The position numbers were made by a program, and so were the translations under genes. The notes under the pieces are model-generated. The model saw nothing but the letters and a program-made list of their open reading frames with translations, was not told where the DNA came from and did not search any database. Source: Deltaproteobacteria bacterium (GTDB taxonomy: Bacteria > Desulfobacterota > Desulfarculia > Adiutricales > JAGVGV01). Taken from it: a DNA stretch of 16,485 nt. Location: NCBI GenBank assembly GCA_015233515.1, contig JADFXS010000044.1:1-16485 (forward strand), given 5' to 3'. Within the stretch, counting starts at the first letter, position 1. Each line of letters begins with the position of its first letter. Shown here one piece after another: positions 1 to 6,974 of this stretch.

Positions 1-201
1 TTAGTTAACTGGATCAAAAGGCGACAGCCAATGGTGGATGTAGCGCAGACCACATTCAAGATGCATATATGCGAGGAACATGTAATCTTTCTTGTTAGCC
101 AGACAATAGATCACCATCACCCGATAAATCAATCCGAAGATAAAGATCGCCCCCGCGGCCCAGGCAAAAGGACCGACAACGATGTTGTATAATGTGACCA
201 T
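1..201 (-). CDS. tmcC: N-terminal part of a TmcC-like membrane cytochrome b subunit, ending at a stop codon on the window edge
   Basis: The 66 residues resemble the start of TmcC, the heme-b membrane subunit of the Tmc complex that links periplasmic cytochrome c3 to the cytoplasm in sulfate reducers. Visible family features, from memory of the family, are GPFAWAAGAIFIFGLIYR (one membrane helix, residues ~10-31), a KKD stretch, and GLRYIHHWLSPF near the end. TmcC is normally several hundred residues with several helices, so this frame holds only the first segment. The in-frame TAA occupies bases 1-3, so what follows cannot be seen. The ATG at 201 has a GGGAG ribosome site a few bases upstream and lies 15 nt after the tmcD stop, so the two are probably cotranscribed. 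It may be a truncated pseudogene, a frameshifted tmcC continuing outside the window, or a real small protein. Family assignment is fairly likely; intactness is doubtful. Confidence 0.6.
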   Translation of the reverse strand: MVTLYNIVVGPFAWAAGAIFIFGLIYRVMVIYCLANKKDYMFLAYMHLECGLRYIHHWLSPFDPVN

Positions 202-216
202 CTTTTCTCCCTTGAT

Positions 217-1470
217 TCAGAAATCGCTTAATTTGACGATTCTGCGCCAGGCGCGGCCCTGATTGACCATTCTGAAGAGCAGTTTATCTCCTTCGGGGCT
301 GAAAACCGGATCACAGACGGTCTCAAATTCGTCCCGGTATTCTTTTCCGTTGAGAACGTAAGTAAACTTTTTGTTTCGCTCAACCTTGGCGGCGATGTTC
401 CGACCGTCCGGACTGAAAACAGGAGGCCAGACTCGTGAGTATGAACCGGACCAGACGCTGCCATCCGCCATCACGGTCCAGCGATCATGCTCCTTGATCA
501 AGGCGGCCGCTCTCCGACCATCCGGGCTTAAATTCAAATCCGTGACTACTTCGAAGTTTTGTGACCAGGGTTTTGCGTCCACCGCCACGGTAAAACGCCC
601 GAAGTCCTTGGCGATAATCGCATAAACCTTGCGACCATCCGGGCTGATGGCTTGATGCCAGCATTGAAAATAGACCGCCGGCCAGATAAGACCGCCGTCC
701 TGGGCCAGTCCCCATTTGCCGGCGGATCTGACCGGGGCGACAACCGCCCCGGTGACCGGGTTAAAAACAGGTTCCCAGACTGAAGCAAAAGACTGGGGCC
801 AGGGCCGGCCATCCACGGCAATAGTATAATCATAGAGGCTGAGACGGACTTGGGCGGCCACTCGACCGGCGTCGGGCGAAAAAACCGGAGTCCAGACTCC
901 GACAAAGTTCCGTTCCCAGGTTCGGGTGTCAACAGCTACGGTGTAGCAGCCTTTTTGAAAGGTTTCCAGGTCGGCGATTCCCAGAGGGATAGTTTGGACT
1001 ACCGCCGCCGCGGAACGTCCATCCTTGCTCAGCGTGAAGTTGTTGGCGTTTTCAAAAAGGGCTTCCCACGTCCGGCCATTCACGGCCATGCCATATGCCG
1101 AATCATTCTGCACGGCCGCGGCGATGACTTTGCCGGTTTGGCTATATTTGACATCCCAAATATAGCCATATGTCTCCGGCCAGTTTTCCCCATCCACGGA
1201 CAAGGTCCATTCACCATCCTGATTGACCAGCACCGTAACGCGTCCATCCGGCGAAAAACGTAGGAACCAAGCTTTGCTGTAGGTTTCTTCCCAGGGATGC
1301 CCGTTGATGGTAACTCCAAAACCATCATCCTTTTTGACAATGATCGCGACTTTTTCACCGTCCGGACCAAATTGCACCTCTTCCAACCATTCATAGTCTT
1401 TTTTCAGAAGGGTCAGGTCTAAAACCGATTTTTCGCCCACGGCCCAATCCCAGCCGGCCTTTTGTCCCAT
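217..1470 (-). CDS. tmcD: TmcD, tryptophan-rich beta-propeller-like subunit of the Tmc electron-transfer complex
   Basis: A 417-residue soluble protein with no signal peptide or membrane helix. It is built almost entirely from ~40-residue repeats of the form F-S-P-D-G-x-x-A-A-x-V ... T-V-A-V-D-G-x-x-W. I count ten, starting near residues 32, 68, 107, 145, 195, 237, 277, 317, 357 and 397. This pattern, the WDW near the N-terminus and the many tryptophans match my recollection of TmcD, the cytoplasmic Trp-rich subunit of the Tmc complex of sulfate reducers, whose biochemical role is not established. The adjacent tmcC-like frame 15 nt downstream supports this. The ATG at 1470 has no strong Shine-Dalgarno sequence but fits the expected N-terminus. 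In Desulfovibrio I recall the order tmcABCD; here D precedes the C-like frame. A generic WD40/PD40-like protein is the fallback call. Confidence 0.8.
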   Translation of the reverse strand: MGQKAGWDWAVGEKSVLDLTLLKKDYEWLEEVQFGPDGEKVAIIVKKDDGFGVTINGHPWEETYSKAWFLRFSPDGRVTVLVNQDGEWTLSVDGENWPETYGYIWDVKYSQTGKVIAAAVQNDSAYGMAVNGRTWEALFENANNFTLSKDGRSAAAVVQTIPLGIADLETFQKGCYTVAVDTRTWERNFVGVWTPVFSPDAGRVAAQVRLSLYDYTIAVDGRPWPQSFASVWEPVFNPVTGAVVAPVRSAGKWGLAQDGGLIWPAVYFQCWHQAISPDGRKVYAIIAKDFGRFTVAVDAKPWSQNFEVVTDLNLSPDGRRAAALIKEHDRWTVMADGSVWSGSYSRVWPPVFSPDGRNIAAKVERNKKFTYVLNGKEYRDEFETVCDPVFSPEGDKLLFRMVNQGRAWRRIVKLSDF

Positions 1471-1976
1471 TGTTCACCATCTTTGTCTAAAGTGTCGAAG
1501 CCGTTTAAATTTGTGTCGGCCTCGAATTTTGACTTCAAGTTGGTTGATTGTCTCCCTTGAGTTCTTCCCCGGGCGAAATCGCCGCCGGATTCCTCAAAAG
1601 TCAGTCGCTCAATTAAAGATTAATTAAGTAAAATATAGCTGAGAAAATTAAAAAGTGCAACCTCAGATATTTTTGATTCGCCGCCGATTCGTGGAGTGGA
1701 TGCGGAAAAGCATTTTTCGCTGAAACTGTGACTGGAGAGAGAAAAGGCTTCACTATAGATCGAGAAATAATACTAATTATATATCTAAGATGGAGTTCTA
1801 AACCAGTCAAAGCAAGTCAAGGATCCGGACAGGTCCGGTTGTTCAGCCGATGATTTTCACCCTTGACACAAGGTATCCGTAGCCAAATCCATATGTATTT
1901 CCCACGATTTGCTTTGAGACCGTATGATTGTGAATATCTCCGAGAAGAGGATACCCACTTCAGCTTAAGGCTTTCG
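1471..1976. other. 506-bp intergenic spacer between tmcD and the four-helix-bundle protein
   Basis: No convincing gene. The part nearest tmcD should hold its minus-strand promoter, but I could not identify one with good -35/-10 or -24/-12 spacing. Small symmetric elements are visible: GGCGA-aa-TCGCC at 1572-1583, an AT-rich inverted repeat AATTAA-aga-TTAATT at 1611-1625, and CCGGAC-ag-GTCCGG at 1825-1838. AT-rich patches occur at ~1610-1665 and ~1764-1792. None has a following T-run that would make it an intrinsic terminator. A 65-codon minus-strand reading frame at 1613-1810 lacks any recognisable features. Confidence 0.6.
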
Positions 1977-2915
1977 TCACCGAGGCTTAATGGGGGTATA
2001 GGTCACTCCTTTGAGCGGCTCCTCTTGGATTAGCTTCTGCAAAGCCTCCAATGCCTCCTGGCAAGCGATCATTACTTTTCTTTTCTTATCCAAAGAGAGG
2101 GATAAAGAGCGTACATTGCTGTTTTCTCTAGATAATGCAATGACTCGCGCTTTCAGCTCTTGAAAAACCGCATAGGCGGATTTGGCTCGGTCGAGTTCGT
2201 CTGATCCCTTGATTTGTGCCAGTTTGGACAAGACATCCAGGTCTGCCGTAATTTCTTTTTCCTTCCCGCTCATTTCCGCTTCGAGCTCGTCCATCTTTTG
2301 ATCGCTGGCTTCGGCGATATGTGGAGGAAGCAGGGCTTGAATGCGCAGAGCGTTGGCCTGAGCGCTTAAGGCCAGAAACGTCGCCTCCGAGGTTTGAGAC
2401 GATTCGGCATTGATTTTGGCCAAACGGGAGAGAGCCTGATCGAAATCACGAATAGCCCGCGCGGCTGGGCCGAAGGTCAGGTTATAAGCCTTGATGTTGG
2501 TATTCTTGACGGCCAATTCCAATAAGTCGGCATCCACCCGCTGGAACTCGACAAAGGCCTGGGAAAATTGAGCAAAAATATTCTTTTCCAGGGGGAGGTT
2601 GGAAACTTCTAACAAAGCTCCCAGTTCCTTCCGTTCATTTTCGACCGCGGCCGCGGCGGTGCGAGCCTGGTTCGCGAATTTTAGCGAGTCCTGATCGGTT
2701 GAGGCCAAAACCGCGCTTTTCTCGGCCTCGGAAGCCGAGGCCAAATCCAGGCGCATTTGAGCTGTGATCTGGAGTCTGCCGGCTCTGGCCGCCAACTCAC
2801 GCTCAATATCGTCTCCCTGGTTAAAGCGGCCCACCACCAACAGAATAAGGCCAAAAATGAGGGCGCCGGCGGCCATTAACAGAATCTGATTGATGGTGGT
2901 TCGAGATAGACTCAT
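1977..2915 (-). CDS. Membrane-anchored four-helix-bundle (MCP ligand-binding-like) protein without an output domain
   Basis: A 312-residue protein with one strong N-terminal membrane helix (residues ~9-29, rich in L, I, A, G, V) followed by ~280 residues that are nearly all predicted helix. They are rich in A, E, L and K with heptad-like spacing, and almost free of cysteine and tryptophan. The layout resembles the 4HB_MCP/PilJ-like extracytoplasmic sensor domains of chemotaxis receptors. There is, however, no second membrane helix, HAMP domain or MCP signalling hairpin; the protein simply ends in a short Pro-containing tail. The ATG at 2915 has a GGAGT ribosome site six bases upstream. It sits between the flagellar cluster and tmcD as its own unit, preceded by a 375-bp region with operator-like elements. 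It could be a stand-alone periplasmic sensor or scaffold partner. The function is unknown and the family resemblance is by pattern only. Confidence 0.55.
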   Translation of the reverse strand: MSLSRTTINQILLMAAGALIFGLILLVVGRFNQGDDIERELAARAGRLQITAQMRLDLASASEAEKSAVLASTDQDSLKFANQARTAAAAVENERKELGALLEVSNLPLEKNIFAQFSQAFVEFQRVDADLLELAVKNTNIKAYNLTFGPAARAIRDFDQALSRLAKINAESSQTSEATFLALSAQANALRIQALLPPHIAEASDQKMDELEAEMSGKEKEITADLDVLSKLAQIKGSDELDRAKSAYAVFQELKARVIALSRENSNVRSLSLSLDKKRKVMIACQEALEALQKLIQEEPLKGVTYTPIKPR

Positions 2916-2955
2916 ATATTACTCCGTGTCTTGGTTCATCGCTATTAAGTTTGAT

Positions 2956-2984
2956 CTTCTTGGGTCAGAATCTGGTCCAAGAAG
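2956..2984. promoter_or_regulatory. 29-bp dyad-symmetric element upstream of the four-helix-bundle gene
   Basis: Outer arms CTTCTTGG (2956-2963) and CCAAGAAG (2977-2984) are perfect inverted repeats. Inner arms CAGA (2966-2969) and TCTG (2971-2974) are also perfect around a central A at 2970. Only the two symmetric pairs at 64/76 and 65/75 are mismatched. It lies 41-69 nt upstream of the ATG at 2915. The symmetry suits a DNA operator for a dimeric regulator; as RNA it would form an 8-bp outer stem. No T-run follows, so it is not an intrinsic terminator. Confidence 0.5.
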
Positions 2985-3068
2985 CCATATCTCTACCGGA
3001 CCGCGTCTTTCAGGCTGACCCGGAAGGATCGCGGTGAAAGAATTGTAATCCTGGTCAGATAAAAATAT

Positions 3069-3106
3069 CGTTAAGATTTAGGGTAGTGACGTTAAACTAT
3101 CGTTAA
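3069..3106 (-). promoter_or_regulatory. Helically phased TTAACG direct repeats (OmpR/PhoB-type box candidate)
   Basis: On the minus strand TTAACG occurs at 3106-3101, 3095-3090 and 3074-3069. The first two are spaced 11 bp start to start (TTAACG-N5-TTAACG). The third is 21 bp further, close to two helical turns, so all copies face the same side of the DNA. Direct hexamer repeats at 11-bp period are the usual binding layout of OmpR/PhoB-family response regulators; the Bacillus PhoP box is also TTAACA-like. The element is ~155-190 nt upstream of the four-helix-bundle gene. The identity of the regulator is inference. Confidence 0.4.
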
Positions 3107-3239
3107 TACAAAGTGGATGTTCAAGCAACCTATATGGTCTTGGTTAGGCCAATTCAAAAAGAAAGGCGTATTGGTTTGCAGAGGTCTGGGCATAGGGTGG
3201 CGCCGGGTTGGAAGTCAAGTATTTCAATTTTTGTTCGCT

Positions 3240-3288
3240 AACCCCGCGTCAGGCCACGGGGATTGCGCTCGCCGCCGTGTCCATACTT
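3240..3288. repeat. Dispersed palindromic (REP-like) repeat, copy A, downstream of motE
   Basis: A GC-rich imperfect hairpin, CCCCG ... CGGGG (3242-3261, with TCAGGC in the loop), followed by the conserved flank TGCGCTCG and a diverged GCCGTGTCC. It aligns with the copies at 11128-11172 and 12620-12662 in the same orientation. This is the most diverged copy, with GCGTCAGGC against GCGGCAAGC in the others. It begins directly after the motE stop codon at 3291. No T-run follows on the minus strand, so intrinsic termination is not supported. Confidence 0.6.
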
Positions 3289-3290
3289 GG

Positions 3291-4232
3291 TCATTGAGTT
3301 TTGTTTTTCGGCGCGGCCGCGGTCGCGGGGGCGGGTGGTTTGGCCGTCGGACCGGTCGGCTTCGCGGGTGGATTGGTTTGAGGAGCGGCCGGCGGAGTGG
3401 GCGACGGTGGAGTGCCTTGTTTGGTCTGGGGCGCCGGGGTTTCGGATGGTTGATTCTCCTCCGAGGCCGATTCTTTTTCGTCTTTGGGGACATTGCCGGT
3501 TCGCTCGGATATCGCCTTGGTCAACCTGGCGGCCTTAGCCGGTTCAACATAAGCCAGAATCTGACCAGCGGCTTTACCGGGCATGGCCGAGAGAATTTCG
3601 ACCGCTACGCCGTCTTCCAGGCTGCTGACCAGTAGTCCGGCCCGTTCGGGTTTCATGCCTTTGTAAGCCGCGACCAAGTGATCCAAGCGAGTGGCTTTGA
3701 GGTTATCTTTGATATTTTTTTGTTCGGCGATGATATTCTTCTGCTCTGTTACGGAATTTTTTTGCTCTTCGACTAATTGTTCATACCGTTTTACCTGCTC
3801 GGTCAGCTTCTGACGAGTGGCTTCAACTTCGGCCAAACGGTCGGTTACTTGTTTTTCCAAAACTTTTAAAGCGGTTTCCCGGTCCTTGAGGATTTGCTCT
3901 TTCCGGATGACTTCCGTTTCCCGGGCTTTGATAGATTCCAATAAGACTTGATACTGCTTGCTTTCACTCGAGGCTGGAGCCTCATTTGTTGAAGCGGTTG
4001 ATTTTTGAGCCGCGGGTTGTTTGGCCGCGGGCTGCTGGTCTGCGGGTTGTTTGGCCGCGGGTTTGGTTTCAGCGGCCATAACTTGGGTCGTTTGCAGGAT
4101 GGGCTGTTCGCCCGGATGATTCCAGAGCAACAATGACAAGGACAATATCAGTTTCAGGCTCAAGCCGATGATAATCACTGTTTCCAGCGCCAACCAGGAG
4201 ACTCTTCGCGGTCGGTTTTTAAGAAGCTTCAT
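3291..4232 (-). CDS. motE: MotE-like flagellar protein (membrane anchor, coiled coil, MgtE-N-like domain) with long Pro/Ala tail
   Basis: A 313-residue protein. A single membrane helix lies at residues ~16-36, then a low-complexity Ala/Gln/Pro/Lys linker (~55-90) and a long charged coiled coil (~95-180). An MgtE intracellular N-domain-like helical repeat follows (~183-243, including KGMKPERAG and LSAMPGKAAGQIL). The last ~65 residues are Pro/Ala/Thr/Lys rich and probably disordered. Proteins with helix, coiled coil and MgtE-N domain at the end of fliI-fliJ operons are annotated as MotE/FliJ-associated flagellar proteins; in rhizobia MotE is a periplasmic chaperone for the motor protein MotC. 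The ATG at 4232 overlaps the end of fliJ by 14 nt, indicating translational coupling. It is the last gene of the flagellar run here. The family call is good; the exact role in this phylum is inferred. Confidence 0.75.
   Translation of the reverse strand: MKLLKNRPRRVSWLALETVIIIGLSLKLILSLSLLLWNHPGEQPILQTTQVMAAETKPAAKQPADQQPAAKQPAAQKSTASTNEAPASSESKQYQVLLESIKARETEVIRKEQILKDRETALKVLEKQVTDRLAEVEATRQKLTEQVKRYEQLVEEQKNSVTEQKNIIAEQKNIKDNLKATRLDHLVAAYKGMKPERAGLLVSSLEDGVAVEILSAMPGKAAGQILAYVEPAKAARLTKAISERTGNVPKDEKESASEENQPSETPAPQTKQGTPPSPTPPAAPQTNPPAKPTGPTAKPPAPATAAAPKNKTQ
4012..4061. repeat. 30-bp-period in-frame tandem repeat inside motE
   Basis: A perfect 20-bp segment at 4012-4031 recurs at 4042-4061, a period of 30 bp or ten codons. 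It encodes the PAAKQPA units in the Ala/Pro/Gln linker between the membrane helix and the coiled coil of the MotE-like protein. A ten-codon period allows length change by slippage without breaking the frame. Confidence 0.8.
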
Positions 4233-4668
4233 GCGTTTTCCTCACGGCAGCCAAGGCCGCCAGTTCATCGAGGTTTTTTTGTTCCAAGCCGGCGGCCGTT
4301 TTATCGTAATCGGCCTTTTGTTTTTCTTTGTAACGTTCGATGATTTTTCGCTGGACACTAATTTCGACGAGTTTTTGACGTTGTTGTTCCACGGCGGCTT
4401 CAGCTTGGAGCAAATAATGTCGAGTTCGTTTTTCTTCTTCGCGCAAATACTCCCGATGTTCGCTGTACATGGTAAACTTGGAGGAAGGAATGATGTTGCC
4501 GTCCAGGCCGCGGACAGAGGCTACCAACTCTTCGGCCCTTTCTTGAAGGTCCAGAATGTAATTTTCGATTTCATTGGCTTTTCGCACTCGTTCCGCCAGT
4601 TCAAACATGGCCAATTCTTCTTTTTGGCGGCGATAGCGCAACAGAAATTCCAGTTTAAAACGAAACAT
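4219..4668 (-). CDS. fliJ: Flagellar export protein FliJ
   Basis: A 149-residue, highly charged, almost entirely coiled-coil protein starting MFRFKLEFLLRYRRQKEE. This is the typical FliJ N-terminus (F-x-F-x-L-E-x-L-L-x-x-R), and the length is normal for the family (~145-150). FliJ is the cytoplasmic stalk of the flagellar type III export apparatus. It inserts into the FliI hexamer, contacts FlhA and helps recycle chaperones. The start at 4668 is 2 nt after the fliI stop and its end overlaps motE by 14 nt, so it is tightly coupled to both. There is no alternative candidate for this position in a fliI operon. Confidence 0.92.
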   Translation of the reverse strand: MFRFKLEFLLRYRRQKEELAMFELAERVRKANEIENYILDLQERAEELVASVRGLDGNIIPSSKFTMYSEHREYLREEEKRTRHYLLQAEAAVEQQRQKLVEISVQRKIIERYKEKQKADYDKTAAGLEQKNLDELAALAAVRKTHEAS

Positions 4669-4670
4669 TC

Positions 4671-5999
4671 CTATCCTGCCAGACGGATCAGTTCTTGGCG
4701 GGTTTGAGCCAAGGTAACATTTTCGCCGAATTCCTGACGCAAAAAGCTCTGAACGCGCGGATTCATTTCAATGGCCCGATCTATGTCCTTGTTCGAGCCT
4801 TTAACATACGCGCCGATATTGATCATGTCTTCGCTTCGAGCGAAAACGGCCATGATGTCCTTCAAGCGACCGGAAGCCAGTAAATGTTCTCGGTCGACAA
4901 TGTCGGTCATCAGGCGGCTGACACTAGACAGCACATCAATAGCCGGATAATGATTGCGCGCGGCTAGTTCCCGGCGCAAGACGATATGACCGTCCAGAAT
5001 GGCTCTCATGGCATCGGCCACCGGCTCATTCATGTCATCGCCTTCGACCAGGACGGTGTATATTCCAGTGATGCTTCCGGCTTGAGCCCAGGTGCCGGCT
5101 CGTTCTAATAGAAGAGGTAGCATGGCGAAGACCGATGGGGTATAACCGCGGGTCGTGGCGGGTTCGCCTATGGAGAGGCCTACTTCTCGAGCCGCATAAG
5201 CAAAACGGGTGGCCGAATCCATCATCAGAATAACGTCTTTTCCCAAGTCCCGGAAGTATTCGGCCACCGCAGTGGCTACGTAGGCCCCCCGCATACGCAC
5301 CAAGGGAGGTTGTTCCGAAGTCGCCGCGATAACCACGCTACGTTTCATGCCTTCCGGGCCCAAATCCTTCTGAATGAATTCCAGGACTTCGCGGCTACGT
5401 TCACCGATCAAACCGATGACGTTGACGTCTGCTTTCATGTTCCTGGCGATCATGCTCAACAAAGTGCTTTTGCCTACTCCGGACCCGGCAAAAATGCCGA
5501 TACGCTGTCCCAGACCGATGGTCAGAAGGCCGTTAATGGTGCGAATACCGATATCCAAGGGTTTGACGATCCGTTCCCGATCCAAGGGATTTCCCGGTTT
5601 ACTTTGCAAGGGATATGCCGCTTCAGCTTGAATGGGGCCGTTGTTGTCCAGGGGATTTCCCAGACCGTCCAAAACCCGGCCCAGCAAGCCCGGGCCTACC
5701 TTGACCGTGGCTCTGGCGCCCAAGGCCACAATGCGGCCGCCCGGAGTCAGACCATGCATCTGGCCGATCGGCATCAATAAAATTCGGCCTTCGCGAAAAC
5801 CAACCACCTCGGCCACCATGGGTTTGTCTTCATTGTGGCGGAAGACATGACAAAGTTCCCCGACCGAAGCCGCCGGACCGTCGCCTTCCAAAACCAAACC
5901 AACCACCTTGGTCACTCGACCTTCCAAGAGCAGCACCTTGGCCTCGGACACGGATTGCGAATAAAAGCTCAGATCAAAAGGGGGAGGATGGTTGGTCAT
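4671..5999 (-). CDS. fliI: Flagellum-specific ATPase FliI
   Basis: A 442-residue F1-beta-like ATPase of the flagellar type III export apparatus, forming a hexamer at the export gate with FliH and FliJ. Walker A AGSGVGKST is at residues 171-179 and the Walker B strand DVILMMDS at ~255-262. It is followed by the family signature TRFAYAAREVGLSIGEP and the TRGYTPSVF segment. A beta-barrel N-domain precedes and an intact C-terminal domain follows; the length is normal. The ATG at 5999 has only a weak ribosome site (GGAT 8-9 nt upstream). A 5-codon ATG frame starting at 6014 ends in TGA overlapping this ATG. A near-consensus sigma-70 promoter lies ~50 nt upstream. Other rotary ATPases are excluded by the fliH/fliJ context. 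Confidence 0.96.
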   Translation of the reverse strand: MTNHPPPFDLSFYSQSVSEAKVLLLEGRVTKVVGLVLEGDGPAASVGELCHVFRHNEDKPMVAEVVGFREGRILLMPIGQMHGLTPGGRIVALGARATVKVGPGLLGRVLDGLGNPLDNNGPIQAEAAYPLQSKPGNPLDRERIVKPLDIGIRTINGLLTIGLGQRIGIFAGSGVGKSTLLSMIARNMKADVNVIGLIGERSREVLEFIQKDLGPEGMKRSVVIAATSEQPPLVRMRGAYVATAVAEYFRDLGKDVILMMDSATRFAYAAREVGLSIGEPATTRGYTPSVFAMLPLLLERAGTWAQAGSITGIYTVLVEGDDMNEPVADAMRAILDGHIVLRRELAARNHYPAIDVLSSVSRLMTDIVDREHLLASGRLKDIMAVFARSEDMINIGAYVKGSNKDIDRAIEMNPRVQSFLRQEFGENVTLAQTRQELIRLAG

Positions 6000-6050
6000 G
6001 AAGTGTAATCCATTTGTTCACGATTTATTCAACGGGGGGTTATCCGAGGT

Positions 6051-6080
6051 TTTATAGTCAAGAAATTTGTCGTATGTCAA
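6051..6080 (-). promoter_or_regulatory. Sigma-70-type promoter within the flagellar operon, upstream of fliI
   Basis: On the minus strand a perfect -35 TTGACA (6080-6075) is followed by 18 bp and TATAAA (6056-6051, five of six matches to TATAAT). Transcription would start near 6044, giving a leader of ~45 nt to the fliI ATG at 5999. The 93-bp gap between fliH and fliI is otherwise unusual for this compact cluster. The site suggests fliI-fliJ-motE can be transcribed independently of the sigma-54 promoter ahead of flgB. It was identified by eye only. Confidence 0.55.
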
Positions 6081-6092
6081 TTAGATGACGTC

Positions 6093-6974
6093 TCACCAGT
6101 CCAGATTGAAACGCATGGTCAAGGCTTCGTCCACACTTGAAGTCACGGCTTCGATTCGGCGTTTGACCGTGGCATCCAAACGACCGGCCTCGGTCTCCAT
6201 GATCAGATCGCCGCGGGTCAGATTGGCGTCAGGTTCGAAGATTATTTTTAAAAGGCCCGGCAACTGATCTTTTAAGGCTTCTCGGGCGGCTTCCACGTGG
6301 GTAAGGTCATCCGGATGGATGCGGAACTTGGCCTGATGTTGTTCATGAAGGTTTTCGATGCCGGCCTTGAAGGCCGTTTGAACATATTCAGGTTCCATGG
6401 AGATTTCCTGCAAGGCGATGCGTTCCGCTATCTTGGTGGCCAGTTTGACCAGAGTGACTTCATTGACCTGCCGTAAGTCAGGATAAAGATTTTCCACGCG
6501 CTGCAAGGCGGTTAGTACTGGAGATATATCAGCCAGAAAAGGTGGGCGGCCTTCTTCCTGGCCCGCGAGCCATCCTTCCTTATGACCCTGTTCCCGGCCT
6601 TCAGCCGCGGAGCGTTCCCGAATCTGTTCAGCTTCCTGTTTTATCCTGGAAGCATCTTCTCTTAAGCTGGTTGCTTCAGCCGTTAACCGTGCTTTCATCT
6701 CTTCAGCCGATGTTCTGATCATTTCGGCTTCGGCTTTGTTTTTTTTCAGGTGCAGTTCGGCCGAGGTGCGAGCTTCAGCCAAGATTTCCGCCGCCTTTTG
6801 CTCGGCCTCGGCTAAAGTTTGAACAATATCCTGATCGCGGTTGTCAAATTTGATAAAGATGTGCTCGGCCAGCCCTCCCTGGGGCGGGCTTGGTTGACCA
6901 CTCAGCAAATCAGGCGGGTTATAGTCCTGAATGCTGGAGTCCCGGTCAATTTTTGAGCCGTAGCATTTATACAA
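6093..6974 (-). CDS. fliH: Flagellar assembly protein FliH
   Basis: A 293-residue regulator and peripheral stator of the FliI ATPase. A long charged coiled coil (residues ~50-130, rich in A, E, K, R) leads to a FliH/V-ATPase E-subunit-like C-terminal domain with LVKLATKIAERIALQEIS, FRIHPDDL and a typical end (LIMETEAGRLDATVKRRIE). The start used is TTG at 6974, overlapping the end of fliG by 8 nt. A GGAG site in the fliG tail is ~9 nt upstream. The ATG at 6966 is out of frame and the first in-frame internal Met would remove most of the coiled coil. The N-terminal ~45 residues are Pro/Ser/Asp rich with no recognised motif. The order fliG-fliH-fliI is the standard one. Confidence 0.9.
   Translation of the reverse strand: MYKCYGSKIDRDSSIQDYNPPDLLSGQPSPPQGGLAEHIFIKFDNRDQDIVQTLAEAEQKAAEILAEARTSAELHLKKNKAEAEMIRTSAEEMKARLTAEATSLREDASRIKQEAEQIRERSAAEGREQGHKEGWLAGQEEGRPPFLADISPVLTALQRVENLYPDLRQVNEVTLVKLATKIAERIALQEISMEPEYVQTAFKAGIENLHEQHQAKFRIHPDDLTHVEAAREALKDQLPGLLKIIFEPDANLTRGDLIMETEAGRLDATVKRRIEAVTSSVDEALTMRFNLDW

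Noticed and set aside
1613..1810. 65-codon minus-strand reading frame in the tmcD spacer
   Set aside because: No ribosome site, domain or recognisable composition; AT-rich spacer sequence.
1825..1838. CCGGAC-ag-GTCCGG inverted repeat as terminator of the four-helix-bundle gene
   Set aside because: Two-base loop and no T-run on the minus strand; at best a small operator-like palindrome.
2983..3000. Possible sigma-54 promoter (GG-N10-GC) before the four-helix-bundle gene
   Set aside because: Only the GG and GC dinucleotides match; the surrounding consensus bases are absent.
3117..3635. Plus-strand reading frame of 172 codons rich in Gly, Arg and Trp
   Set aside because: It lies mostly opposite the Pro/Ala-rich tail of the MotE-like gene and the repeat copy; its composition is the antisense image of that low-complexity region.
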